64,000 nt of DNA, taken from Aquitalea magnusonii (GTDB lineage Bacteria; Pseudomonadota; Gammaproteobacteria; Burkholderiales; Chromobacteriaceae). Shown piece by piece: positions 1-7,894 of this stretch. Location of the stretch: positions 89,532 to 153,531 of the forward strand of contig NZ_QJKC01000013.1 of the NCBI RefSeq assembly GCF_003202035.1. The letters run 5' to 3'. The notes beneath the pieces were generated by a model that saw only the letters and a list, made by a program, of their open reading frames with translations, did no database searches and was not told where the DNA came from. Position 1 is the first letter of the stretch. Every line of letters starts with the position of its first letter. Position numbers and translations under genes: made by a program.

Positions 1-218
1 TGCAGGGCGTGCTGGCGGCAATGTTCCTGGCCACGTTTTGGCTGCAAGGCCACTTGTTGCGTCATCCAGACGGTGCGCTGGCCCGCCGCATCTATCCGCA
101 TGCCTTTGCCGGTTTCCACCTCGATGAATGGTGGTGCATGCTGGGGCGGCGTCAGCCGCGCCCGCCCATTTCCCTGGCCCTGAGCTGGCCGCAACTGCAG
201 GAGAACCGTCGTGGCTGA
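1..218 (+). CDS. DabB-like proton-channel subunit, C-terminal end only (partial)
   Basis: The open frame enters from the left edge (first full codon at base 3) and stops at TGA 216-218. About 71 residues are visible: a hydrophobic stretch, then a polar tail rich in Arg, His and Pro. Nothing in this short tail is diagnostic. The identification rests on context: the stop overlaps the start of dabA by 8 bases, and dabA homologues normally follow dabB, a NuoL/NuoM-type membrane protein of the proton-conducting transporter family. In characterised DAB systems DabB is thought to supply the proton flux that drives CO2 conversion by DabA at the inner membrane. The N-terminal body of the gene lies outside the window. 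Confidence 0.6.
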   Translation, partial: QGVLAAMFLATFWLQGHLLRHPDGALARRIYPHAFAGFHLDEWWCMLGRRQPRPPISLALSWPQLQENRRG

Positions 219-2583
219 ACAACACACTGCCTGGCAGCAGGCCATTACACAGGCCCTGGCCACGATTGCCCCGGCCTGGCCGCTGGACAGCCTGGTGGCC
301 AGCTCGCCCTATTGGGGGCTGCGTGAGCAGCGCTTCGAGCAGGCCGCCGACACGCTGCGCCAGGTGGCGGACAGCCCGCTGCACCTGGCGCACAGCGAAT
401 ATCTGGCGGCCTGGCGGCGCGGCGACATCACCGCCAGTGCGCTGGAAGCCGCACTGACGGAAGCAGGCTGGCAGCAGGGCGCAGCCGCCTGGCTGGACAG
501 CGCGCCTGAGGCTGTCGATCTGCCGCTGGCGCCGCGGCTGCTGGCCGCCTGGCAGCGCGAGGCAGCAGGTCCGCTGGCCGCACAATCCTGGAGCGATGTC
601 ATCATCCAGCAAGTCAGCCAGTATTGCGCCGCCAGCTTCGACCGTGACCAGGCCAACTGGCACCTCGAGCATGACGGCGGCCTCTATGCCGCCTGGCTGG
701 CGCAGATGCGTCATCCGTATGGCCTGAGCAGCTCGCCGCTGCGGCGCGAACAAATCCGGCAGCGTTCCCGGCAATTGCCCGAGGATGCCGAGGCCATGCT
801 GCTTGCCGGTCTGGAACAGCTGCAAGCCCGGCCGCAATGGCTGACGCCGTGGCTGCAGGCATTGTTGATGCGCAATAACGGCTGGGCCGCCTGGTGTGCC
901 TATCTGGGTTGGCAAGCCGGCCTGCAGGGCAGGACTGACGACAATCTGCGCCAGTTGCTGGCCATCCAGCTGGCCTGGGAATGCCTGCTCGACGATGGCG
1001 CACGCGGTCCGGACAGCGCCTGGGCAGACTGGCAGCGTGATTGGGAAAGGCTGCCGCAGTGCAGCGCCGACGCACGGGCATTGATCTGGCAGCGTGCGCA
1101 CGAGCTGTCGCTGCATGCACCGCTCACCCGCGCGCTCTGTACTGCCGATGCCGCCGAAGTGGCCACGCGCCCCTCATTGCAAGCGGTGTTCTGCATCGAC
1201 GTGCGTTCCGAACCACTGCGCCGCGCGCTGGAGGAAACCGTTGCCGACAGCCGCAGTTATGGCTTTGCCGGCTTTTTCGGCCTGCCGCTGGCCTACCGCC
1301 TGCCGGGTGGCACGGTCAGCCAGCCACGGCTGCCGGTGCTGCTGGCGCCGGGCTGGGAGGTGCAGGTGCCGGAGGCGAAAACATCCACGCCAACGCGTCG
1401 TGGCTGGCAGGCGTTTCAGCGCTCGCCACTGGGCGGCTTTGCCCTGGTGGAAAGCATCGGTCTTGGCAAGCTGGCCACGCTGGCGCGGCGCAGCAAGGCC
1501 CGCAGCCTGCCGCCGGGGCTGTCGCAGCTCGATCCCTGGCTGACGCCGCAGACGGCCAAGGCACTGCCGCAAGACCGGCTTGATCTGGCGCAACGTGTGG
1601 CCATCGTCGCCGGCCTGCTGCCGGGCATGGGCTTGTCCGGACCGCTGGCACCCTGGGTGCTGCTGGTCGGCCATGCCAGCCATGTCAGCAATAATCCGCA
1701 GGCTGCGGCGCTGCAATGCGGTGCTTGCGGCGGGCATGGCGGTCACCAGCATGTACGGCTGCTGGCCAGCTGGCTGAATGACCCGGCGCTGCGCCAGCAG
1801 CTGGCGGAACAGGGCCGTGCCATCCCGGCCGATACGGTTTTCCTGCCCGCACTGCACCTGACGCACAGCGACGAAATCCTGCTGCTGGATGGTGAAACAC
1901 TGGCCGCCGAGGCGAGTGGGCGCCTGCCCGGCCTGCAGTCCGCATTACAGGCTGCCTCGGCCCTGGCACGGCGTCGCCGCGCGGAACAGGTCGGTCTTTC
2001 CTCCTCCGCCGACGACGCCACCCTGTTGCGGCAAATGCGCCAGAAAGGCGACGACTGGGCGGAAACGCGGCCGGAATGGGGGCTGGCCGGCAATGCGCTG
2101 TTCATTGCCGCCGCGCGCGCCAAGAGCAAGCGGCTTGATCTGGGGGGGCGTGCCTTCCTGCATGAATACGACTGGCGTGCCGATGCCGATGGCCGCGTCT
2201 TGCAGGGCATCCTGGCCGCGCCCATGGTGGTGGCGCACTGGATCAACATGCAGTATTTCGCCTCCACGGTGGACCCGCGCCGTTTTGGTAGCGGCAACAA
2301 GCTGCTGCACAATGTGGTGGGGGGGCGCATCGGCGTATTCGAAGGCAATAGCGGCGATTTGCGCATCGGCCTGGCCTGGCAGTCGCTGCATGACGGTCAG
2401 CGCCTGCGCCATGCACCGCTGCGTCTGGCCGCCTGCATCGATGCGCCGCCGGACAAGCTGGCCGCCGCGCTGCTGGCGCAGCCCATCCCCCGGCAACTGG
2501 TGGAAAACGGCTGGCTGCATCTTTACTGCGTGCATGGCGCAACACCGCTGCGCTGGCATGCCAATGGCTGGCAGCATGACTGA
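211..2583 (+). CDS. dabA: DabA, probable inorganic carbon transporter subunit (DUF2309)
   Basis: This 790-residue protein matches the DUF2309/DabA family in length and motifs. DabA is a zinc-dependent, carbonic-anhydrase-like subunit that with DabB converts CO2 to bicarbonate vectorially, using the membrane potential. The family's zinc and catalytic residues are visible: C328 and D330 in the CIDVRSE motif, H488 in LLVGHASHVSNN, and C503 in QCGACGGHGG. The H-to-C spacing of 15 equals that reported for Halothiobacillus DabA (H524, C539). Translation starts at GTG 211, inside the end of the upstream dabB-like frame, so the two genes are probably translationally coupled. No transmembrane helix is obvious, consistent with a peripheral subunit. 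The role in this organism is inferred from the family. Confidence 0.88.
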   Translation: MAEQHTAWQQAITQALATIAPAWPLDSLVASSPYWGLREQRFEQAADTLRQVADSPLHLAHSEYLAAWRRGDITASALEAALTEAGWQQGAAAWLDSAPEAVDLPLAPRLLAAWQREAAGPLAAQSWSDVIIQQVSQYCAASFDRDQANWHLEHDGGLYAAWLAQMRHPYGLSSSPLRREQIRQRSRQLPEDAEAMLLAGLEQLQARPQWLTPWLQALLMRNNGWAAWCAYLGWQAGLQGRTDDNLRQLLAIQLAWECLLDDGARGPDSAWADWQRDWERLPQCSADARALIWQRAHELSLHAPLTRALCTADAAEVATRPSLQAVFCIDVRSEPLRRALEETVADSRSYGFAGFFGLPLAYRLPGGTVSQPRLPVLLAPGWEVQVPEAKTSTPTRRGWQAFQRSPLGGFALVESIGLGKLATLARRSKARSLPPGLSQLDPWLTPQTAKALPQDRLDLAQRVAIVAGLLPGMGLSGPLAPWVLLVGHASHVSNNPQAAALQCGACGGHGGHQHVRLLASWLNDPALRQQLAEQGRAIPADTVFLPALHLTHSDEILLLDGETLAAEASGRLPGLQSALQAASALARRRRAEQVGLSSSADDATLLRQMRQKGDDWAETRPEWGLAGNALFIAAARAKSKRLDLGGRAFLHEYDWRADADGRVLQGILAAPMVVAHWINMQYFASTVDPRRFGSGNKLLHNVVGGRIGVFEGNSGDLRIGLAWQSLHDGQRLRHAPLRLAACIDAPPDKLAAALLAQPIPRQLVENGWLHLYCVHGATPLRWHANGWQHD

Positions 2584-2730
2584 GCTGCGGGTGGTGCTGT
2601 TTGCCCAGGCTGACAAGCAGGCTGCCAGCCGGCGCTTGTCCCCACTGCCGGTGCCGGCAGCCGCTACCCGCTCACCCGTTAAAGGCGGCAGGGTCGCCGC
2701 AATACTGCATTACCGGAATCACATCGCATC

Positions 2731-3717
2731 ATGAAATCACTTCCTCCCACTTCCGCCGGACTGGATCAGGCCGCGGCGCTGTTGCGCGCCGGCGAGCTGG
2801 TGGCCGTTCCTACCGAAACCGTTTACGGGCTGGCGGCCGATGCCACCCAGCCCGATGCGGTGGCCGCGATTTTCCGCGCCAAGAACCGGCCTGCCGATCA
2901 CCCGCTGATTGTCCATCTGGGCGGCCTTGCGCAACTGCCGCAATGGGCGGAGCGCATTCCGGACTGTGCCTGGCCGGTGATCGAAGCCTTCTGGCCCGGC
3001 CCACTGACCCTGGTGCTGCCCGCCAGTGCCAGGGTGCCGGCCATTGTCAACGCCGGACAGGAGACGGTGGCCTTGCGCTGGTCCAGCCATCCCTTGTTGC
3101 AAGCCTTGCTGGACCGGCTGCAACGCCCGGTGGCCGCGCCATCGGCCAACCCCTTCTGCCGCATCAGTCCCACCTCCGCCGCGCATGTGCGCGCCCATAT
3201 GGCAGGCCGCATTGCCGCCGTGGTGGAGGGGGGGCCGTGCAGCGTGGGCATCGAATCCACCATTCTCGATCTCAGCAGCGCACGGCCGGCCATCCTGCGT
3301 CCCGGCGCCATCAGCGCCGCCATGTTGCAGCCTTACCTCGACCTGGCCGAGAGTGCTGCGCCCGACGCGCCACGGGTGCCGGGCAATCTGGCCGCGCATT
3401 ATGCGCCGCGCCAGCCCTGCTACCGGCTGGAAGCCTCGCAGATGCAGGCGCATGCCGATGACCGTGGCTGGCAGCAGGCTGCCGTACTGGCCATGGGAGC
3501 ACCGGCCCAGCCTTGCGGCTGGTTCAAGCGCATGCCGGCCACGCCGGACGGCTACGCCCAGGCCTTGTATGCCGCCTTGCACGAGGCCGATGCCAGTGGC
3601 TGCGCCGCGGTGTGGATCGTATTGCCACCGGATCAGGCCGCCTGGCGGGCAGTGCGCGACCGACTGCTGCGGGCGGCGCGGCCGTGGTGCCCATCCGGTG
3701 GCAGCCATGCCGGCTAG
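2731..3717 (+). CDS. tsaC: L-threonylcarbamoyladenylate synthase, Sua5 type
   Basis: The gene encodes a 328-residue YrdC/Sua5 protein. It makes threonylcarbamoyl-AMP from threonine, bicarbonate and ATP, the first step of t6A37 modification of ANN-decoding tRNAs. The YrdC domain spans roughly residues 10-195, with the nucleotide-binding K51-x-R53 in AKNRPADHP and S138-x-N140 in APSANPF. The extra C-terminal region (about 205-320) marks the long Sua5 form rather than the short TsaC. It follows dabA after 147 bases without a clear terminator. Another t6A gene, tsaE, lies at 57.4-57.9 kb. The symbol tsaC is used functionally; sua5 would also be correct. Confidence 0.9.
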   Translation: MKSLPPTSAGLDQAAALLRAGELVAVPTETVYGLAADATQPDAVAAIFRAKNRPADHPLIVHLGGLAQLPQWAERIPDCAWPVIEAFWPGPLTLVLPASARVPAIVNAGQETVALRWSSHPLLQALLDRLQRPVAAPSANPFCRISPTSAAHVRAHMAGRIAAVVEGGPCSVGIESTILDLSSARPAILRPGAISAAMLQPYLDLAESAAPDAPRVPGNLAAHYAPRQPCYRLEASQMQAHADDRGWQQAAVLAMGAPAQPCGWFKRMPATPDGYAQALYAALHEADASGCAAVWIVLPPDQAAWRAVRDRLLRAARPWCPSGGSHAG

Positions 3718-3779
3718 GTGCCAAGCCGGGCCAGCCGACCCGGCGGCGGCTGCCGCGCAGGATTATCTTGCCGCCACGC

Positions 3780-3809
3780 TTGACCCGCACTTGTACGCGA
3801 TAGGATAAT
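3780..3809 (+). promoter_or_regulatory. Candidate sigma-70 promoter of dusA
   Basis: TTGACC (3780-3785) and GATAAT (3804-3809) are separated by 18 bases, just downstream of tsaC. Transcription would start near 3816, giving a leader of about 140 bases before dusA. Confidence 0.5.
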
Positions 3810-3834
3810 TCTCCGTTTTTTCAACTGCTTAGTC

Positions 3835-3957
3835 ATGCTTGCCGCCGCAGCTGCCATCGAGGCCGCCCCTCTGCCTGACGGGTGTCATCTCGCTGAAATT
3901 GAGGCAGTTTTTGAGGGCAGCTTCCTGACGAAAGCAGGCACATACCGGTCGCAATGA
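3835..3957 (+). CDS. Possible 40-codon leader ORF overlapping dusA
   Basis: An ATG at 3835 opens a 40-codon frame that ends in TGA at 3955-3957, giving an ATGA overlap with the dusA start at 3954. It fills most of the predicted dusA leader. The peptide is Ala-rich at its N-terminus and shows no motif I recognise. There is no convincing Shine-Dalgarno sequence before it, so it could be fortuitous. If translated, it would couple ribosome transit to dusA initiation. Confidence 0.25.
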   Translation: MLAAAAAIEAAPLPDGCHLAEIEAVFEGSFLTKAGTYRSQ

Positions 3958-5003
3958 ACAGTCATCAGATTACCGCCAGTCGCCTTGAAAGCCCCGCCCA
4001 GGCAGGAGGGCTCTCCCCATTGCCCGCCCGCCGCCTGTCAGTCGCGCCCATGCTGGACTGGACCGACCGCCACTACCGCTACTTTGCCCGGCAAATCAGC
4101 CGCCATACCTGGCTGTATACCGAAATGGTCACCACCGGTGCACTGCTGTATGGCGATGTGGAGCGGCATTTGCGCTTTGACGAGGCCGAACACCCCGTCG
4201 CCCTGCAACTGGGTGGCTCCGAGCCAGCCGAGCTGGCCCAGTGCGCGCGGCTGGCGCAGCAGTGGGGCTATGACGAGGTCAACCTCAACGTCGGCTGCCC
4301 CTCCGAGCGGGTACAGAAGGGGGCCTTTGGTGCCTGCCTGATGGCCGAGCCGCAACTGGTGGCCGACTGCGTCAAGGCCATGTGTGATGTGGTGGACATC
4401 GATGTCACCGTCAAGCACCGCATCGGCATCGACCAGATCGAGCATTACGACTATCTGGCAGGCTTTGTCGACCAGGTGGCTGCCGCTGGCTGCAGCACTT
4501 TTATCGTGCATGCGCGCAATGCCATCCTCAAGGGCCTCAGCCCCAAGGAAAACCGCGAAATCCCGCCGCTTAAATATGACTACGTCTACCGCCTGAAACA
4601 GGAAAGACCGGAGCTGGAAATCCTGATCAACGGTGGCATCAAGACCAATGCCGACATCGCCGAACACCTGCGCCATGTCGACGGCGTGATGGTGGGGCGC
4701 GAGGCTTATCACAATCCCTGGCTGATGGCGGAGTGGGATGCCGCTTTCTATGGTGATGACAGCAGCGCGGTCAGCCGCCAGCAGGTGGTGGAAGCCATGC
4801 TGCCGTATATCCGCGCCCGTCTGGCCGAGGGCCACAAGTTGCGTAATATTGCCCGCCATATACTGGGCCTGTTCCAGGGCATGCCGGGGGCACGGCAGTG
4901 GCGACGCATGCTGTCCGACGCCAAGCTGCTGGATGGCGCAGACGAAGGTCTGCTGCTGCAGGCATTGGCGGCCATGCCGTCCCGCGTGTCCGACACCGAA
5001 TAA
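3954..5003 (+). CDS. dusA: tRNA-dihydrouridine(20/20a) synthase DusA
   Basis: The 349-residue flavoprotein reduces uridine 20/20a in the tRNA D-loop using FMN and NADPH. The core starts at the family signature RRLSVAPMLDWTDRHYRYFAR. The catalytic-site motif NLNVGCPSERVQKGAFGACL carries the conserved Cys at about residue 115. KHRIGID and INGGIKT, typical of the TIM-barrel FMN site, follow, and GVMVGREAYHNPW is diagnostic for DusA. About 27 residues precede the usual N-terminus, so an internal start is possible, although ATG 3954 is the first available. No strong ribosome binding site precedes it. Confidence 0.93.
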   Translation: MNSHQITASRLESPAQAGGLSPLPARRLSVAPMLDWTDRHYRYFARQISRHTWLYTEMVTTGALLYGDVERHLRFDEAEHPVALQLGGSEPAELAQCARLAQQWGYDEVNLNVGCPSERVQKGAFGACLMAEPQLVADCVKAMCDVVDIDVTVKHRIGIDQIEHYDYLAGFVDQVAAAGCSTFIVHARNAILKGLSPKENREIPPLKYDYVYRLKQERPELEILINGGIKTNADIAEHLRHVDGVMVGREAYHNPWLMAEWDAAFYGDDSSAVSRQQVVEAMLPYIRARLAEGHKLRNIARHILGLFQGMPGARQWRRMLSDAKLLDGADEGLLLQALAAMPSRVSDTE

Positions 5004-5012
5004 TCCGTGCTG

Positions 5013-5055
5013 ACAGCAGGGTGGACGCGGCATGGTTGGCCGCTTACCCTGCTGT
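5013..5055 (+). other. Strong intercistronic hairpin between dusA and rdgB
   Basis: A perfect 10-base inverted repeat (ACAGCAGGGT at 5013-5022, ACCCTGCTGT at 5046-5055) encloses a second stem, GCGG (5027-5030) with CCGC (5040-5043). No T-tract follows, so it is not a standard intrinsic terminator. It could act as an mRNA processing or stability element between the two genes. Confidence 0.5.
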
Positions 5056-5085
5056 TCTGCTCTGTACGCAACAGGATGAATCCAC

Positions 5086-5679
5086 ATGTTCGACAAACTG
5101 GTATTGGCCAGCAATAACGCCGGCAAGCTCAAGGAATTTTCCGCGCTGCTGGCACCGCTGGGTGTCACCGTCATTCCGCAGGGGCAGCTCAATGTGCCGG
5201 AGTGCCCGGAGCCGCATTACACCTTTCTGGAAAACGCGCTGGAAAAAGCCCGTCACGCCAGCCACGTCACCGGCCTGCCGGCGCTGGCCGACGATTCCGG
5301 CATTTGTGTGGAGGCGCTGGGTGGCAAGCCCGGTGTGTTATCGGCGCGCTATGCCGGCGAGCCCAAATCGGACGAGCGCAACAACGCCAAGCTGATTGAA
5401 AAACTGCAAGGCAAGGCCAATCGCCGCGCCTGGTATTACTGCGTGCTGGTACTGGTGCGCCATGCCGACGACCCGCAACCGCTGGTGGCCGATGGCATGT
5501 GGTATGGCGAAGTGCAGGATACGGCGGCAGGCGAGGGCGGTTTCGGTTACGACCCCTACTTCTACCTGCCGGAATTCGGCTGCACCGTGGCGCAGCTGGC
5601 GGCCGAGGACAAGAATCGCGTCAGCCATCGTGGCAAGGCCATGCAGACTTTGCAGGCCAAATTGCGTGAGCTGGCATGA
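5086..5679 (+). CDS. rdgB: XTP/dITP diphosphatase (RdgB/HAM1 family)
   Basis: The 197-residue protein hydrolyses non-canonical purine nucleotides (XTP, dITP, ITP) to monophosphates, keeping them out of DNA and RNA. The N-terminal SNNAGKLKEF (residues 9-18) is the family's substrate-binding motif. ADDSGICVEALGGKPGV carries the catalytic-site aspartates D69/D70, and GEGGFGYDPYF and RVSHRGKA are the conserved C-terminal blocks. Length is normal. The stop overlaps hemW by 4 bases (ATGA), so the two are probably co-translated. Confidence 0.95.
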   Translation: MFDKLVLASNNAGKLKEFSALLAPLGVTVIPQGQLNVPECPEPHYTFLENALEKARHASHVTGLPALADDSGICVEALGGKPGVLSARYAGEPKSDERNNAKLIEKLQGKANRRAWYYCVLVLVRHADDPQPLVADGMWYGEVQDTAAGEGGFGYDPYFYLPEFGCTVAQLAAEDKNRVSHRGKAMQTLQAKLRELA

Positions 5680-6917
5680 GTGTGATTGACCTGTCCGGGC
5701 TGAAAGGTGGCCTGCGTGAACTGCCGCCGCTGTCGCTATATATCCATTTCCCCTGGTGCGTGCGCAAATGTCCGTATTGCGATTTCAACTCGCACGAGCT
5801 GAAAAGCAGTAACGGCCAGACCGTGCAGTGGAATCCGCAAGCAGGCGTCGCCAGCGGCGGTTTCGATGAAATGGCCTATGTGCAAACCCTGCTGCGCGAT
5901 CTGGAATACAGCCTGCCCGCCATCTGGGGCCGCAGCGTCAGCACCATTTTCATGGGCGGCGGTACGCCCAGCCTGTTTTCGGCGCAGGCCATGGACACCC
6001 TGCTGGCGGGTATTCGCGCCCGGCTTCGGCTGTCGCCGGAGGCGGAAATCACCATGGAAGCCAACCCCGGTACTTTCGAAGCGGAAAAATTCCGTGGCTA
6101 CCGCGAGGCCGGTATCAACCGCCTGTCTATCGGTATTCAAAGTTTCAATCCGCAGCATCTGCAAGTGCTGGGGAGGATTCATGATGGTGATGAAGCACGC
6201 CGCGCCATCGACATCGCGCTGTCCTGCTTCGACAACGTCAATCTCGACCTGATGTACGCCTTGCCTGGTCAGACGCTGGAACAGGCATTGCAGGATATCG
6301 ACACCGCCTTGTCGCATGGCATCACCCACCTGTCGGCTTATCACCTCACCATCGAGCCCAACACGCTGTACGCTGTGCGTACGCCGCAAAACCTGCCGGA
6401 TGACGAGGTGTCGGCTGACATGCAGGAGGCCATCGAGGCGCGGCTGGCCGCTGCCGGTTTCGAACATTACGAAACTTCAGCCTTTGCCCGACCCGGCAAG
6501 CGCAGCCGCCATAACGTCAATTACTGGCAGTTTGGCGACTATCTGGGCATCGGTGCCGGCGCGCACGGCAAGATCAGCAGCCACGAGGGCATTGTGCGCG
6601 AAATGCGTCACAAGCAACCGGCGGCCTATATCCAGGCGGTGGCCGACGGCCAGCCGGTACAGAGCAGCCGCAAGGTAAAGCGCGACGAATTGCCGTTTGA
6701 ATTCATGATGAACCTGCTGCGCTTGACCGGCGGTTTTGAAACGCGCCTGTTCACCGAGCGCACCGGTTTGCCTGTATCCTGTATCCGCAATGAATTGCAG
6801 CAGGCCATCCAGCAAGGATTGCTGGAGCAGGATGCCACCACCATTCGCCCCACTTTGCAGGGGCAACGTTTTCTCAATGACCTGTTAACCCTGTTTCTCG
6901 GGGACGGAGACCAGTAA
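5676..6917 (+). CDS. hemW: Radical SAM family heme chaperone HemW
   Basis: The 413-residue protein belongs to the HemN-like radical SAM family. The cluster motif near the N-terminus is C28-x3-C32-x2-C35 followed by Asp-Phe, that is CxxxCxxCxF. This is the HemW signature and differs from true HemN, which has a fourth Cys. HemW proteins bind heme and deliver it to respiratory enzymes rather than oxidising coproporphyrinogen. GGGTPSLFS and the TMEANPGTFE block (SAM binding) follow, with a HemN C-terminal domain at the end. The gene overlaps rdgB by 4 bases and abuts ridA. Many databases mislabel such genes as hemN. Confidence 0.92.
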   Translation: MSVIDLSGLKGGLRELPPLSLYIHFPWCVRKCPYCDFNSHELKSSNGQTVQWNPQAGVASGGFDEMAYVQTLLRDLEYSLPAIWGRSVSTIFMGGGTPSLFSAQAMDTLLAGIRARLRLSPEAEITMEANPGTFEAEKFRGYREAGINRLSIGIQSFNPQHLQVLGRIHDGDEARRAIDIALSCFDNVNLDLMYALPGQTLEQALQDIDTALSHGITHLSAYHLTIEPNTLYAVRTPQNLPDDEVSADMQEAIEARLAAAGFEHYETSAFARPGKRSRHNVNYWQFGDYLGIGAGAHGKISSHEGIVREMRHKQPAAYIQAVADGQPVQSSRKVKRDELPFEFMMNLLRLTGGFETRLFTERTGLPVSCIRNELQQAIQQGLLEQDATTIRPTLQGQRFLNDLLTLFLGDGDQ

Positions 6918-7301
6918 ATGACCAAAGAAATCATCCATACCGAACATGCCCCGGCCGCCATCGGTGCTTACTCCCAGGCCGTGAAGGCTGGCAACACCGT
7001 TTACCTGTCCGGCCAGATCCCGCTGGACCCGGCCAGCATGACCGTGGTGGAAGGTGGCTTTGCCGCTGAAACCCATCAGGTATTCAAGAACCTGAAAGCC
7101 GTGTGCGAAGCTGCCGGCGGCAGCCTGGATCAGATCGTCAAGCTCAATGCCTACCTGACCGACCTGTCCAACTTCGCTACCTTTAACGAAATCATGGGCC
7201 AGTACTTCAGCCAGCCTTACCCGGCACGTGCTGCCGTGGGCGTGGCCAGCCTGCCCAAGGGCGTACAAGTGGAAGCCGAAGCGGTACTGTTCCTGGGCTG
7301 A
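6918..7301 (+). CDS. ridA: RidA family enamine/imine deaminase
   Basis: The 127-residue protein has the standard RidA length. Family residues are visible: GAYSQAV near the N-terminus, the conserved R104 in [13 protein letters not shown] and E120 in VEAEAV. Arg and Glu at these positions bind the carboxylate and activate water in RidA enzymes, which hydrolyse reactive 2-aminoacrylate from pyridoxal phosphate enzymes. The start codon directly follows the hemW stop, so it is the last gene of the rdgB-hemW-ridA unit, closed by a terminator at 7323. Confidence 0.93.
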   Translation: MTKEIIHTEHAPAAIGAYSQAVKAGNTVYLSGQIPLDPASMTVVEGGFAAETHQVFKNLKAVCEAAGGSLDQIVKLNAYLTDLSNFATFNEIMGQYFSQPYPARAAVGVASLPKGVQVEAEAVLFLG

Positions 7302-7322
7302 TTTTTCGCTCTGGACGCACAG

Positions 7323-7353
7323 AAACAGGCGATTGCGGTCGCCTGTTTTTTAT
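7323..7353 (+). terminator. Intrinsic terminator after ridA
   Basis: A 10-base-pair stem (AAACAGGCGA / TCGCCTGTTT), loop TTGCGG and a T-tract form a classic rho-independent terminator 21 bases after the ridA stop. Confidence 0.9.
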
Positions 7354-7444
7354 TTGCGCAGCGGCCTGCCTGATGGCGCAGCAGCCAGCACAGGCGGAAT
7401 CGGCTCTTATCAGGAGTCCGAACCCTCCTGCCGGAGTGCTGGCC

Positions 7445-7882
7445 ATGTCGCGAGTTCTTGTCTTGTTATGCGGGTTGCTGCTGCCGGCCGGGTTAGCGGC
7501 GGCGGTATTCAAGTGCATTGGTCCCCAAGGGCAGCACAGTTATCAGGACCATCCCTGTCCGGCCGATCATGTTGCGCACACGCTGCACGGTGGCAGCTTC
7601 AGCCTGGTGACGCGTGAACCCTACCAGCTGCGGGCCTTGCAAGACAGCCGGCAGCAAACTGCCAGACAAGCCGGCACCCTGCAGCAGGAGCAAGCCAAGG
7701 CGCAGCAGTTGCGCCAGCGCCAGCTTGTGCAGCAGCGCAAACATTGCAGCCGCCTGCACAACAGACATCACACACTGCAGCGCCAGCTGTCGCGCAGTCG
7801 TTCTGCCTTGCAAACACAGCGTTTGCAAAGCCGGCTTGCCAGCCTGAGCAAGGACTTGCACGATGCGGCTTGCCCATCCTGA
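7445..7882 (+). CDS. Small exported protein with DUF4124-like N-terminus
   Basis: I place the start at ATG 7445, because MSRVLVLLCGLLLPAGLAAA is a clean signal peptide; an upstream in-frame start at 7373 would add a non-signal extension. The mature N-terminus, VFKCIGPQGQHSYQDHPCPA, resembles DUF4124, a short Cys-containing periplasmic module common in Neisseriales and gammaproteobacteria. The rest (about 90 residues) is very rich in Gln, Arg and Leu, predicted to be helical and probably coiled-coil, ending in a Cys. No enzymatic motif is visible. Function is unknown. It stands alone between the ridA terminator and the PhzF gene. Confidence 0.7.
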   Translation: MSRVLVLLCGLLLPAGLAAAVFKCIGPQGQHSYQDHPCPADHVAHTLHGGSFSLVTREPYQLRALQDSRQQTARQAGTLQQEQAKAQQLRQRQLVQQRKHCSRLHNRHHTLQRQLSRSRSALQTQRLQSRLASLSKDLHDAACPS

Positions 7883-7894
7883 ACCGAGACCGCC

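Noticed and set aside
2584..2730. A regulatory element or small gene between dabA and tsaC.
   Set aside because: No convincing promoter, terminator or ORF with a ribosome binding site was found.
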